The notes: generated by a model not told the origin, from the letters alone. Positions 12,155 to 20,987 are shown, counted from the stretch's first letter. The stretch: DNA of 64,000 nucleotides from Kiloniellales bacterium (GCA_028280455.1 JANQLT010000181.1:1-64000); one strand, 5' to 3'. Numbers and translations: made by a program.

Positions 12155-13996
12155 TCAGCCCTTCAGCGGCCGTGTCGCCTCTTCCAGCCAAGCCGCCGTC
12201 TCGGCGTCGACCAGCGGCGTCAGGCTGTCGCGCACGCGGGCGTGGTAGGCGTCGAGCCAGGCGATCTCCTCGGCGCCGAGCAGGGCCGGCTCGATCAACG
12301 CCCGCTCGATCGGCGCCAGGGTCAGGGTCTCCAGGGCGTACATGGTCTTCTCTTCCTCACGGCCCTCGGCCGGCGGGGACTCGACGACGGTCACCAAATT
12401 CTCGATGCGGATGCCGTAGGCGCCGGTTTTGTAGTAGCCGGGCTCGTTGGAGACGATCATGCCGGGCTCCAGCGGCACCCGGTTCGGCACCTTGGAGACC
12501 CGCTGCGGGCCCTCGTGGACGCCGAGGTAGCTGCCCACGCCATGGCCCGTGCCGTGGTCGTAGTCCAGGCCGGCCTGCCAGAGCGGCAGGCGCGCCAGGC
12601 TGTCGAGCTGGCTGCCGGTGGTGCCTTTCGGAAAGCGCGCGGTGGCGACGGCGATGTGGCCCTTGAGCACGCGGGTGAAGCGCTCGCGCATCTCCGCGCT
12701 CGGCGCGCCGATCGCCACGGTGCGCGTCACGTCGGTGGTGCCGTCGAGATACTGGGCGCCGGAGTCCACCAGGTAGAGCTCGCCGAGGCCGAGGGCCCGG
12801 TCGCTCTCCTTCGTTACGCGGTAGTGCACGATGGCGCCGTTCGGCCCGGAGCCGGAGATGGTGTCGAAGGAGAGGTCGCGGTAGTGCTCCTGGCCGCGCC
12901 GGAAGCCCTCCAAGCGCTCGGCGGCCTCCTGCTCGGTGATGCCGTTGCCGGCTTTCGCCCGCGCCGGCGCCTCGGATGCCAGCCAGGCGAGGAAGCCGGT
13001 CAGCGCCGCGCCGTCGCGGCGGTGGGCGCGGCGCGTGCCGTCGAGCTCGAGCGGGTTCTTGCGGGCCTTCGGGAGCTGGCAGGGGTCCGCGCCCTTGACG
13101 ATCTCGGCGCCCGCCGCGCGCAGCCGCTCGAAGATCCAGGCGGCGGCGCTGCCGGGATCGGCCAGCACCCGCTTGCCGGCCGCGCCCAGGTCGTCCAGCG
13201 CCGGCCCGAAGGCCTCGGGCCCGGCGGCCGACACGGCGTTGCCGAGGTGCTGCTCCAGCCCCGCGGTCAGCTTGCGCGGGTCGACGAACCACTCGACCGA
13301 CTCGTCGCCGTGCAGGATCGCGAAGGACAGCGGCAAGGGCGTGTGCGCCACGTCGCCGCCGCGCAGGTTCAGCAGCCAGGCGATGGAGTCCGGCTGGCTG
13401 AGCACCACCGCGTCGGCCGGCTTGTCGCTTAGGGCCTTGGCGACCTCGGCGCGCTTCTCGGCCGAGGCCTTGCCGGCGAAGTCCTGGGGATGCGGCACCA
13501 CCGCCGCCAGCGGCGGGGCGGGCTGGTCGGACCAGAGCGCATCGAGCGGGTTCTCGGCGCAGGCCACCGCCTCGGCGCCGACCCGCTCCAGCGCGGCCTT
13601 CATGCGGCCGAGCTGGTCCTCGGTGTGCAGCCAGGGGTCGTAGCCGAGCCTCTGGCCCGACTGCAGCGCGCCTTCGAGCCACTTGAAGGGCGGCTGCTCG
13701 ATCAGGTGCAGGATCTCGTAGAGCGCCCCGTCGACCTGCTGGGCCGCCTGCAGGGTGTAGCGGCCGTCGACGAAGACCGCGGCCCGCTCGCTCAGCACGA
13801 TGGCCGTACCGGCCGAGCCGGTGAAGCCGGTCAGCCAGGCCAGCCGCTCGGCGTGGGGCGGCAGGTACTCGCCCTGATGCTCGTCGGCATGGGGCACCAG
13901 GAAGCCGTCGAGCCCGCGCCGCGCCAGCTCGGCGCGCAGACGCGACAGGCGCTCGGCGGCGGCGCTTTCGGCGGTCGAGGCGTCGGGGGCGGTCAT
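12155..13996 (-). CDS. pepP: Aminopeptidase P family (Xaa-Pro aminopeptidase, M24B)
   Basis: This cytosolic metallopeptidase removes an N-terminal residue preceding proline. Start 13996 (MTAPDASTAESA) gives 613 residues, the length of the large three-domain aminopeptidase P form. Two creatinase-like N-terminal domains are followed by a pita-bread M24 domain. Metal ligands are visible in LVDSGAQYLDGTTDVTRT (two Asp), TGHGVGSYLGVHEGP (His), SNEPGYY (Glu) and IENLVTVVE (Glu). A few codons upstream at 14032 are possible but have no family similarity. The neighbouring nitrile hydratase genes lie 67 bases upstream on the same strand, and functional coupling is not obvious. Confidence 0.92.
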   Translation of the reverse strand: MTAPDASTAESAAAERLSRLRAELARRGLDGFLVPHADEHQGEYLPPHAERLAWLTGFTGSAGTAIVLSERAAVFVDGRYTLQAAQQVDGALYEILHLIEQPPFKWLEGALQSGQRLGYDPWLHTEDQLGRMKAALERVGAEAVACAENPLDALWSDQPAPPLAAVVPHPQDFAGKASAEKRAEVAKALSDKPADAVVLSQPDSIAWLLNLRGGDVAHTPLPLSFAILHGDESVEWFVDPRKLTAGLEQHLGNAVSAAGPEAFGPALDDLGAAGKRVLADPGSAAAWIFERLRAAGAEIVKGADPCQLPKARKNPLELDGTRRAHRRDGAALTGFLAWLASEAPARAKAGNGITEQEAAERLEGFRRGQEHYRDLSFDTISGSGPNGAIVHYRVTKESDRALGLGELYLVDSGAQYLDGTTDVTRTVAIGAPSAEMRERFTRVLKGHIAVATARFPKGTTGSQLDSLARLPLWQAGLDYDHGTGHGVGSYLGVHEGPQRVSKVPNRVPLEPGMIVSNEPGYYKTGAYGIRIENLVTVVESPPAEGREEEKTMYALETLTLAPIERALIEPALLGAEEIAWLDAYHARVRDSLTPLVDAETAAWLEEATRPLKG

Positions 13997-14062
13997 GGCC
14001 GCGAAGCTAGGCCGCGGCCCGCGCGCTGGCAAGCGGCGGCAAGCCGGCCCGGGGCCTGGACG

Positions 14063-14704
14063 TCAGGGCACCGCCGGGTTCGTGACACCGATCAGCGAAT
14101 CGCGGGTCACCAGACCGGCCAGGCGCTCTTCGTCCCAGCCCTCGGTGCCCTCGGGGCGGCGCGGCAGGACCATGTAGCGCATCTCGGCGGTGGAATCGTG
14201 GACCCGGATCTCGACCTCGGGCGGGATCGCCGTGCCGAACTCGGCCAGGACCGCGCGCGGCTCGCGCACCACGCGCTTGCGATAGTTGGCGCTCTTGTAC
14301 CAGGCCGGCTGCGGGCCGAGCAGCATGCGCGGATAGCAGGAGCAGAGCGTGCAGACGATGACGTTGTGCCGGTCGGGCCGGTTCTCGACCACGATCATCG
14401 GGTGCAGGCAGTCGATGCCGAGCGACTCGATGGCGTCGTTCGGATCGCTCAGCAGACGCGCCCGAAAGGCGTCGTCGACCCAGGCCCGGGCGACGATCCG
14501 GGCGCCGGTCGCCGGCGTGGCGGCCTGCAGCAGCTCGATGCGCGCCCGCTCGTCCTCGGCGCTGTAGACGCCCTTCTCGATCAGCAGCGCGCGCAGGGCC
14601 ATGCCGAGGAACTCGTGGTCCGTGCGCGGCTCGGGGTCGTCGGGCTGCCGGGGGTGGCGATGGACGCGCCCCGCTCCGTGATCGTGGTGATGCCTGTCGG
14701 ACAT
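14063..14704 (-). CDS. Nitrile hydratase alpha subunit, cobalt type (or thiocyanate-hydrolase gamma-like)
   Basis: The alpha subunit carries the non-corrin metal centre that hydrates nitriles to amides, or hydrolyses thiocyanate in the SCNase branch. It has 213 residues. The metal claw is VCTLCSC (Cys118, Cys121, Ser122, Cys123); Thr between the first cysteine and Leu is the mark of cobalt-type enzymes, where iron types have Ser. The N-terminus is His-rich (DRHHHDHGAGRVHRH), unlike the core family, and could bind metal. It follows the two beta-type genes with an 18-base gap. No amidase, cobalt transporter or dedicated activator gene is seen nearby. Confidence 0.92.
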   Translation of the reverse strand: MSDRHHHDHGAGRVHRHPRQPDDPEPRTDHEFLGMALRALLIEKGVYSAEDERARIELLQAATPATGARIVARAWVDDAFRARLLSDPNDAIESLGIDCLHPMIVVENRPDRHNVIVCTLCSCYPRMLLGPQPAWYKSANYRKRVVREPRAVLAEFGTAIPPEVEIRVHDSTAEMRYMVLPRRPEGTEGWDEERLAGLVTRDSLIGVTNPAVP

Positions 14705-14722
14705 CCGTTTTCCCCCGCCGGC

Positions 14723-15007
14723 TCAGGCCGGCTCCAGCCAGTGCTCGAAGATCTCGACCTCCAGGCAGTCCCGCAGGCCCTCGCCGTAGCCCGGCCAGAG
14801 CGCGGCCTGCGGGACCTGGACCCGGTAGACCGTCCGGAAGGGCTCGCCGTCGCCGCCGTAGGCCATCAGCTCCGGCTGGCCCTCCGGGCGCAAGACGCGC
14901 TCGATGACCCCCGTGGCGCCCTGCAGGTAGTGCGGCGTGCGGTGGTGGCATCGCGGGTCGCGCCGGGCGATGCGCACCTGGTCGCCGACGGCGAAGCGGG
15001 CGCTCAT
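14723..15007 (-). CDS. Nitrile hydratase beta subunit, C-terminal SH3-like domain as separate gene
   Basis: This 94-residue protein begins MSARFAVGDQVRIARRDP and continues HHRTPHYLQGATGVIERV, the SH3-like barrel that forms the C-terminal half of nitrile hydratase beta. The ending CLEVEIFEHWLEPA is the family's usual terminus. In two-subunit enzymes this domain is fused to the helical N-terminal domain; here it is an independent gene, as in thiocyanate hydrolase (ScnA) and three-subunit nitrile hydratases. Its ATG overlaps the upstream gene's stop in an ATGA (15004-15007), so the halves are translationally coupled and likely made in equal amounts. Confidence 0.88.
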   Translation of the reverse strand: MSARFAVGDQVRIARRDPRCHHRTPHYLQGATGVIERVLRPEGQPELMAYGGDGEPFRTVYRVQVPQAALWPGYGEGLRDCLEVEIFEHWLEPA

Positions 15008-15348
15008 GAGTCGCTGCCCCCGCTAGCTCCTTGGGCGGCTTTCAAGGCGGCGACCCTGGCATCGAGCTCGGCCTGGCTGACCACGCCCTTCTCGACCATC
15101 AGCTTGGCCACCGCGGCGGTCCAGCGCTCGTAGTAGCCGAGCCCGTCGTAGGCCTCGGGGCCGAGGGTCTCGATGGCGCGGCGCAGCTCGGCGAAATCGA
15201 CCAGGACGCCGGCCTTGAAGAGCAGCCGGACCATGGCGTCGACCCGCCATTCCCAGAAGGTGATCCGGTGCTCGCCGCGGTCGATCGGCCCGCCTTCCAG
15301 GCCGCCCATGTCATGGGGCCCGGAGGGGCTCTGTCGGTCCTCGTTCAT
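15004..15348 (-). CDS. Nitrile hydratase beta subunit, N-terminal helical domain as separate gene
   Basis: This 114-residue protein contains DMGGLEGGPIDRGEHRITFWEWRVDAMVRLLF, which matches the start of nitrile hydratase beta (the GG..G-P...E....F..WE.R..A pattern), followed by helices ending at LDARVAALKAAQGASGG. It is the counterpart of ScnB of thiocyanate hydrolase. It is first in the three-gene operon; the order beta-N, beta-C, alpha is the same as scnB-scnA-scnC. The start at 15348 has only a weak ribosome site. The promoter should lie in the 221-base gap shared with the divergent DUF1127 gene. Confidence 0.85.
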   Translation of the reverse strand: MNEDRQSPSGPHDMGGLEGGPIDRGEHRITFWEWRVDAMVRLLFKAGVLVDFAELRRAIETLGPEAYDGLGYYERWTAAVAKLMVEKGVVSQAELDARVAALKAAQGASGGSDS

Positions 15349-15569
15349 GGTCAGAGTCTGTTAACCCAAAGCCGGCGATGCAACCGCGGAATCCTTGGAG
15401 TTTTCGGCCCGAAGAGGCATGCCGCGCCCGCATTGCTGCAGTGCAAAAAGACCGCTCCCATCGCGCGGCTTTGCACCCTAGATCGATCACTGACGCCACC
15501 GTCGCGGCGGCGCCGTCACCGGCAGCAAAACCGCTCGCCGATCACCCGCTCAAGAGGAGTTGTTTCGAA

Positions 15570-16271
15570 ATGTCGCGCTTGACCGAGAGAGAAATCGACC
15601 TGATCCGTGCAGCCCGCTACGGCAGCCTGCGCGAGCCGGCGAGCGCGGCCGACGTTATTCAGGAAGCCAGGCGCCTGCAGTCCGAGACGCTCGGTCGGCT
15701 TCTTGTCAGCGCTGCGGCCGCGGTCGCCAAGTGGACCGGCCTCGCCGCCCTGACCAGGGCCTTCGACCAGTTTGTCTGGCGCAAGCTGCGCGCCGCCATG
15801 CGCCGGCGCAAGGCGATCAGCGAGCTGCGTCGCCTGGACGACCACCTGCTGAGCGACATCGGCCTCGAGCGCGGCCTGGTCGAGAGCTACGTCGAGGAGC
15901 TGAGCCCGGAGGTCTTCGCGCCCTCCCGCAGCGTAGCGGCCCCGACCAAGGGCTTCGGCCACTGGCTGGAGCGCCGCCGCTCGATCCGCGAGCTCGAGGC
16001 GCTGGACGACCGGCAGCTCGCCGACATCGGCCTGCTGCGCCGGGAGATCCCCGAGGCGGTCGACCAGGCCATGACCCGCAAGGCGCGTCACCGCAGCCGG
16101 GTCTCCGCCGCGCAGGTGCAGGGCCTGACCCAGCAGGCGCTGGGCTCCGTCCCGCCGATGCTGCGCCGCCGGGCCGACCGGAGCGTCGCCGCGGCGAAGC
16201 CCATGGCCCCGGTCCTGCCGCTGTGGATCGGCCCCTGGCTCGACCAGTCGCGCCCGGGCAGCGCGCACTAA
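15570..16271 (+). CDS. Protein with two DUF1127 (YjiS-like) domains
   Basis: DUF1127 is a short basic helical domain, abundant in alphaproteobacteria. Small members have been linked to RNA binding and to phosphate or carbon responses; the role of long forms is unknown. This 233-residue protein starts at 15570, 10 bases after GAGGAG (15554-15559). It has two copies of the domain: RRKAISELRRLDDHLLSDIGL and ERRRSIRELEALDDRQLADIGL. They are separated by about 55 residues and followed by a basic tail. An inverted pair GTGCAAA (15441-15447) and TTTGCAC (15470-15476) in the upstream gap may be an operator. The stop codon overlaps that of convergent prmA. Confidence 0.85.
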   Translation: MSRLTEREIDLIRAARYGSLREPASAADVIQEARRLQSETLGRLLVSAAAAVAKWTGLAALTRAFDQFVWRKLRAAMRRRKAISELRRLDDHLLSDIGLERGLVESYVEELSPEVFAPSRSVAAPTKGFGHWLERRRSIRELEALDDRQLADIGLLRREIPEAVDQAMTRKARHRSRVSAAQVQGLTQQALGSVPPMLRRRADRSVAAAKPMAPVLPLWIGPWLDQSRPGSAH

Positions 16272-17158
16272 CACGCGCGGATCGTCAGAACCGACCATCC
16301 CGACAGTCGCCGGCGCCGCACGAGCCTCAATCCGAGGGCCTCGTGCGGCGCCGAGACTTGTCTTTCCTGCGAGACCAAGAGGCCGGACAGCAGCGCCAGA
16401 CCGCCGGGCGCCAAGGCGCGCTGCAAGTCCGGCGCCATGGCCGCGAGCGGCCGCGCCAGGATGTTGGCGAGCACCAGGTCGAAGCGGCCCCGCCCGCGCA
16501 AGGCCGCGGGCCGATAACCCTCCGCAGGGACGAAGACGACGCGACGCGACAGGCCGTTGAGCACGGCGTGACGCCGGGCGACCGCGACCGCCACCGGGTC
16601 GTTGTCGATGCCGAGCACCGTCGCGGCGGGCCAGAGCCGCGCCGCGGCCAGCGCCAGGATGCCGCTGCCGCAACCCATGTCGAGCACCCGACGGGGCCGC
16701 CGGCGCTTCGCCAGCGCTTCCATCGCCAGCAGGCAGCCGAGCGTCGTTTCGTGCCGCCCCGTGCCGAAGGCCTGCGAGGCCTCGACCCGCAGCGGCAGAA
16801 GGCCGGCCGGCGGCTTGGCCGCGACGTGGCCGCCGTGCACCCAGAAGCGTCGGCTGCGCAGAGGCGCATGCGCCTCTTGCGACTCGACCACCCAGTCGCG
16901 CGCCGCCAGGGGCTCGACCGTCGGGTCGGGCGGCGCACAGCCGGCGGCCGCCGCAGCAGCCGCGAGGCGCGCCGCCAGCACGCCGGCTTCGGGCTCATGG
17001 TCGAGATAGCCGTCGAGCGCGATCAGACCATCGGGGTCGGCTTCAGCCGCGCTGGCCACGATAGCGTCGAGACTCTCCAGCGCCGCCTCGAAGAACGCCA
17101 CGGAGTCCGGGGGCACGGCCAAGGTGAGCCGCCAGCTCGTCGAGCCGTCCGCGCTCAC
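16268..17158 (-). CDS. prmA: Ribosomal protein L11 methyltransferase PrmA
   Basis: PrmA is a SAM-dependent enzyme that trimethylates several amino groups of ribosomal protein L11. It has 296 residues. A variable N-terminal substrate-recognition domain is followed by the linker and Rossmann methyltransferase domain, with FGTGRHETTLGCLLAME and SAM motif I VLDMGCGSGILALAAA. The post-I acidic motif is GIDNDPVAV and motif IV is DLVLANILARPL, the NxLA type expected of PrmA. Its stop codon overlaps the DUF1127 gene's stop (convergent). A palindromic repeat cluster separates it from uvrD upstream. Confidence 0.93.
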   Translation of the reverse strand: MSADGSTSWRLTLAVPPDSVAFFEAALESLDAIVASAAEADPDGLIALDGYLDHEPEAGVLAARLAAAAAAAGCAPPDPTVEPLAARDWVVESQEAHAPLRSRRFWVHGGHVAAKPPAGLLPLRVEASQAFGTGRHETTLGCLLAMEALAKRRRPRRVLDMGCGSGILALAAARLWPAATVLGIDNDPVAVAVARRHAVLNGLSRRVVFVPAEGYRPAALRGRGRFDLVLANILARPLAAMAPDLQRALAPGGLALLSGLLVSQERQVSAPHEALGLRLVRRRRLSGWSVLTIRAC

Positions 17159-17348
17159 CGCGGCATGATCGCCTTCCTCCGCCCACGAGGGGGAGGATCG
17201 AGGAGGGGGGCGATCGGCGTCCGCCGATCGAAGACTCTTTTGCGGAAGAGCCGGACCGAGGTCCGGCTGCCCCCCTCCCTAGCCCTCCCCCTCGAGGGAG
17301 GAGGGAACGGACGGGGCGCCGCAGTCGTCACGAACACCGGGAAAGCGC
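17159..17348. repeat. Palindromic repeat cluster between uvrD and prmA
   Basis: The gap is built of stems. CGATCGGCG/CGCCGATCG is at 17211-17230. AGCCGGAC/GTCCGGCT is at 17249-17268. A C-run/G-run palindrome centred on CTCGAG is at 17270-17305; it shares nearly its whole length with 7286-7321, in the same orientation. This is therefore a second copy of a dispersed repeat family, placed after uvrD and before prmA on the minus strand. Confidence 0.75.
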
Positions 17349-19655
17349 TCAACCCGCCTGATCGGCCGGCACGACGAAGTTCGCCATGACCTTCTTGTCG
17401 CCGGCCTTGTCGAAGTCGATGCTCAGGCGGTCGCCCTCGACCTGGGCGATGGTGCCGTAGCCGAACTTCTGGTGGAACACCCGCTCGCCGGTGCTGAAGC
17501 CGCCGGCCGGCAGGCTGTCGACCCGCGTCGCCGAGACCTCGATGAAGCGCTCGGCCTGGCCCTCGCGCGCCCGGGCCCGGGCCATGCCGGGGCTCAGCCG
17601 GGTCTCGCCCCAGGCCGCGAAGCCGTCGCCGAAGCCGCCGATGCCGCCGTGCGCCCCGTATAGGCCCGGGTCGCTCTCCTTCTCGACCAGCTCATCCGGC
17701 AGCTCGTCGATGAAGCGCGACGGGATGACCGAGGTCCAGTTGCCGGCGATGCGCCGGTTGGCGGCGAAGGTGACGATGGCGCGCTGCTTGGCGCGGGTCA
17801 GGCCGACGTAGGCCAGCCGCCGCTCTTCCTCCAGGCCGCGCAAGCCGGTCTCGTCGAGCGCCCGCTGGTTCGGGAACAGGCCGTCCTCCCAGCCCGCCAG
17901 GAAGACCGTGTCGAACTCCAGGCCCTTGGCGGCGTGCAGGGTCATGACCGTGACCATCTCGTCGCCCTCGCCCTGGATCGCCTCCATGACCAGGCTGACG
18001 TGCTCGAGGAAGCCGCCGAGGCTCTCGAACTCGCTCATGGCGCCGACCAGCTCCTTGAGGTTCTCCAGCCGGCCCGGTGCCTCGATCGACTTGTCCTCCT
18101 GCCACATGGCCGTGTAGCCGGACTCGTCGAGCACGATCTCGGCCAGCTCGACGTGGTTGCCGTGCTCGGCCTGGTCGCGCCAGCGATCGAAGCTCTCGAC
18201 CAGGGCGACCAGCGAGCGGCGCGCCTGGGGCCGCAGCTCGTCGGTGCCGAGCAGCAGCTTGGCCGCCTGCATCATGGAGATGTCCTGGGCCCGCGCGGTC
18301 TCGCGCAGCAGGCGCAGGCTGCTGTCGCCGAGGCCCCGGCGCGGCTTGTTGGCGATGCGCTCGAAGGCCAGGTCGTCGTCCGGCTGGTTGACCACCCGCA
18401 GGTAGGCCAGGGCGTCTCGGATCTCCATGCGCTCGTAGAAGCGCGGGCCGCCGATCACCCGGTAGGGCAGGCCGATGTCGACGAAGCGCGACTCGAACTC
18501 CTGCGTCTGGGCGCCGGTGCGCACCAGGATCGCCATGCCGTTCAGGGATTCGCCCTTGCGGTGCAGGCTCTCGATCTCGTCGCCGACGTAGCGCGCCTCG
18601 CCCGGGCTGTCCCAGAAGCCGCGCACCCGCAGGCGCTCGCCCTCTTCGCCCTCGGTCCAGAGGGTCTTGCCGAGCCGGCCCTCGTTGTGGGCGATCAGGC
18701 CCGAGGCGGCCGCCAGGATGCGGCCCGTCGAGCGGTAGTTGCGCTCCAGGCGGACCACCTCGGCGCCGGGGAAGTCCTGGTCGAAGCGCAGGATGTTGCC
18801 GACCTCCGCGCCGCGCCAGCCGTAGATCGACTGGTCGTCGTCGCCGACGCAGCAGATGTTGCGGTGGCCCTGGGCCAGCAGCCGCAGCCAGAGGTACTGC
18901 GAGACGTTGGTGTCCTGATACTCGTCGACCAGCAGGTAGCGGAACTGCCGGTGATAGTCCTCCAGGATCTCCGGGTGGCTCTGGAAGATGGTCAGGCAGT
19001 GCAGCAGCAGGTCGCCGAAGTCGCAGGCGTTGAGCCGCGCCAGGCGCTCCTGGTAGGCCTGGAAGATCTCCAGGATGCGGCCGCCCGCCAGGTCGCCCGC
19101 CTCGCCGGCCGAGACCTTGTCCGGCAGCAGGCCGCGGTCCTTCCAGCGCTCGATGGCGAAGCCGATGGCCCGCGCCGGCCACTTCTTGTCGTCGATGTCC
19201 TCGGCCGCCAGGAGCTGCTTGAGCAGGCGCAGGCGGTCGTCGGTATCGATGATGGTGAAGTTGGGCTGCAGGCCGACCAGCTCGGCGTGGCGGCGCAGCA
19301 TGCGCGCGGCCAGGGCGTGGAAGGTGCCCAGCCACCAGCCCTCGACCGGCCGGTGCAGCAGGCCGGCGACCCGGTCCTTCATCTCCCGCGCCGCCTTGTT
19401 GGTGAAGGTGACGGCCAGGACCTGGCCCGGCCCGGCCCGGCCGGTGTGCAGGACATGGGCCAGGCGGGTGGTCAGCACCCGGGTCTTGCCGGTGCCGGCC
19501 CCGGCCAGCACCAGGACCGGCCCGTCGACGGCCAGCACCGCCCGGCGCTGCTCCTCGTTCAGGGCCTGAAGATAGGGATAGCGCGGGTCGGCCCCGGGAT
19601 CGCCCCCGGGATAGCGGTGGGGCGGCGCCGCCCGCGCTTCGGCTTCGGACGTCAT
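17349..19655 (-). CDS. uvrD: ATP-dependent DNA helicase UvrD/PcrA
   Basis: This superfamily 1A 3'-5' helicase acts in nucleotide excision and mismatch repair. Start 19655 (MTSEAEARAAPPHRYPGG) gives 768 residues; an upstream in-frame start at 19757 would overlap the divergent gene. Visible motifs are Q-motif LNEEQRRAVLA, Walker A GAGTGKT, motif Ia TFTNKAAREM, Walker B DEYQDTN, motif III GDDDQSIYGWRGA, motif IV LERNYRSTG and motif VI GLTRAKQRA. The C-terminal Tudor-like segment typical of UvrD/PcrA is present (GGFSTGERVFHQKFGYGTI). The gap to the divergent PKHD gene is only 100 bases. Confidence 0.96.
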   Translation of the reverse strand: MTSEAEARAAPPHRYPGGDPGADPRYPYLQALNEEQRRAVLAVDGPVLVLAGAGTGKTRVLTTRLAHVLHTGRAGPGQVLAVTFTNKAAREMKDRVAGLLHRPVEGWWLGTFHALAARMLRRHAELVGLQPNFTIIDTDDRLRLLKQLLAAEDIDDKKWPARAIGFAIERWKDRGLLPDKVSAGEAGDLAGGRILEIFQAYQERLARLNACDFGDLLLHCLTIFQSHPEILEDYHRQFRYLLVDEYQDTNVSQYLWLRLLAQGHRNICCVGDDDQSIYGWRGAEVGNILRFDQDFPGAEVVRLERNYRSTGRILAAASGLIAHNEGRLGKTLWTEGEEGERLRVRGFWDSPGEARYVGDEIESLHRKGESLNGMAILVRTGAQTQEFESRFVDIGLPYRVIGGPRFYERMEIRDALAYLRVVNQPDDDLAFERIANKPRRGLGDSSLRLLRETARAQDISMMQAAKLLLGTDELRPQARRSLVALVESFDRWRDQAEHGNHVELAEIVLDESGYTAMWQEDKSIEAPGRLENLKELVGAMSEFESLGGFLEHVSLVMEAIQGEGDEMVTVMTLHAAKGLEFDTVFLAGWEDGLFPNQRALDETGLRGLEEERRLAYVGLTRAKQRAIVTFAANRRIAGNWTSVIPSRFIDELPDELVEKESDPGLYGAHGGIGGFGDGFAAWGETRLSPGMARARAREGQAERFIEVSATRVDSLPAGGFSTGERVFHQKFGYGTIAQVEGDRLSIDFDKAGDKKVMANFVVPADQAG

Positions 19656-19755
19656 GGCCCCGTTATAGACCAGCCGGGAGAGTCGCTCAGCCCGATTCGG
19701 CGCCCCTCGTGGCGATCTTGCCCGGCCCGCCCAAAAGCCCGATAACGGCGCCGCC

Positions 19756-20427
19756 ATGATGCTCCATGTCCCCCAGCTCCTAAACGCCGAGGAGGTCGGC
19801 GCGGTCCTGCAGATCGCCCAGGCCGGGCAGTTCAGCGACGGCCGGGCCTCGGCCGGGGCCTACCTGCACGACGTCAAGAACAACCTGCAGTACGAGCCGA
19901 CGCCGGAGCAGGAGCGCCGGCTGCACGAGATCGTCATCGGCGCCCTGATGCGCAACGCCGAGTTCGCCAGCTTCGCCCTGCCGCGCAAGGTCATGCCGCC
20001 GCGCCTGGCCCGCTACGAGGCCGGCATGGGCTACGGCAGCCACATCGACCAGGCCTTCATGGGCCAGGGCGAGCCGATGCGCAGCGACCTCTCCATGACC
20101 CTGTTCCTCAGCGAGCCCTCGAGCTACCAGGGCGGCGAGCTGGTCATCGAGACGCCGATCGGCGAGCAGGAGATCAAGCTGCCGGCCGGCGACGCCGTGG
20201 TCTACGCGACCGTCTCGCACCATCGGGTCGAGACGGTAACCGCCGGCGCCCGCCTGGTCGCCGTCACCTGGATGCAGAGCTACGTCCCCGACCCGGCCCG
20301 CCGCCAGCTCCTGCACGACCTGCGCACCGCCAAGGACCGGGTCCGCGCCTCGAGCCCCGGCAGCCAGGAGACCGAGCTGCTGATCCGCAGCTACGCCAAC
20401 CTGCTGCGCATGTGGAGCGATGCCTGA
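19756..20427 (+). CDS. PKHD-type Fe(II)/2-oxoglutarate hydroxylase (YbiX/PiuC family)
   Basis: The 223-residue protein belongs to the double-stranded beta-helix dioxygenases. The HxD iron ligands are in GYGSHIDQAFMG and the distal His is in VSHHRVETVTAG, followed by the 2OG-binding Arg in ARLVAVTW. The N-terminus MLHVPQLLNAEEV and the C-terminal helical tail RRQLLHDL match YbiX/PiuC. PiuC homologues are often iron-regulated and found beside TonB receptors, but no iron-uptake gene lies here. Substrate is unknown. ATG 19759 is an equally good start (MM). Confidence 0.88.
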   Translation: MMLHVPQLLNAEEVGAVLQIAQAGQFSDGRASAGAYLHDVKNNLQYEPTPEQERRLHEIVIGALMRNAEFASFALPRKVMPPRLARYEAGMGYGSHIDQAFMGQGEPMRSDLSMTLFLSEPSSYQGGELVIETPIGEQEIKLPAGDAVVYATVSHHRVETVTAGARLVAVTWMQSYVPDPARRQLLHDLRTAKDRVRASSPGSQETELLIRSYANLLRMWSDA

Positions 20428-20567
20428 GCGCGGCTCCGCACTGCCCCGCCGCCGGCAGCACAGCAAACGACCGGGGCTGACAGCCACACTTCGACGGCGA
20501 GCGAACCGCTCGGCGATTTCTCCATGCTAGCTCTCTGATCTCACGGATCTGACAGGGAGACAGCAGC

Positions 20568-20897
20568 ATGCCGGCGCCAAGCTTCACAGCCAGCGACCTC
20601 AATGACGGCTTCGTCGTCGCCATCGACCTCGTCGCCAAGGAGGGAGAGGCCGATGCCGTCGCCGCCCTGCTCGACGGCCTGGTTGCGCCAACCATGGCCG
20701 AGCCCGGCGTCAAGCTGTTCCTGCCCTACCGCTCGCCGAGCGATCCGGCGCGTTTCTTCATCTTTGAGCTCTACGTCGAGGAGCAAGGTTGGGCGGCTCA
20801 TCAAGAGACGGCGCACTTCAAGGAAGCCATCGCGGATCTCGTGCCGCGCCTCTCCCACCGCCAGCGCGTGCCCTACGTCCCCTTCGCCGCCATCTAG
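20568..20897 (+). CDS. Small ABM-domain (YgiN-like) monooxygenase family protein
   Basis: This 109-residue protein has the ferredoxin-like antibiotic-biosynthesis-monooxygenase fold: FVVAIDLVAKEGEADAVAALLDGL, then EPGVKLFLPYRSPSDPARFFIFELY, then HQETAHFKEAI. The EPG, FxxxExY and H...HF pattern is that of the YgiN/LsrG type. These dimers act on quinones or small metabolites without a cofactor. A GGGAG site precedes the ATG. The neighbours do not indicate a substrate. Confidence 0.85.
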   Translation: MPAPSFTASDLNDGFVVAIDLVAKEGEADAVAALLDGLVAPTMAEPGVKLFLPYRSPSDPARFFIFELYVEEQGWAAHQETAHFKEAIADLVPRLSHRQRVPYVPFAAI

Positions 20898-20942
20898 CCG
20901 GATGGCGCGCCTCGGCTTGACGGCGGCTACGGCCTGACGGAT

Positions 20943-20987
20943 GACTCCTGGACCTTGTCCCGCTAGAGCGGTCCCAGCTCAGGAGTC
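20943..20987 (+). promoter_or_regulatory. Hairpin that sequesters the ribosome site of the M14 deacylase gene
   Basis: GACTCCTG (20943-20950) pairs with CAGGAGTC (20980-20987), and CCGCT/AGCGG (20960-20971) forms an inner stem. The AGGAG ribosome site (20981-20985) for ATG 20994 lies wholly inside the outer stem. In RNA this would hide the site, so translation could be controlled by opening the hairpin. Alternatively it is a REP remnant next to a start codon. Confidence 0.4.
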
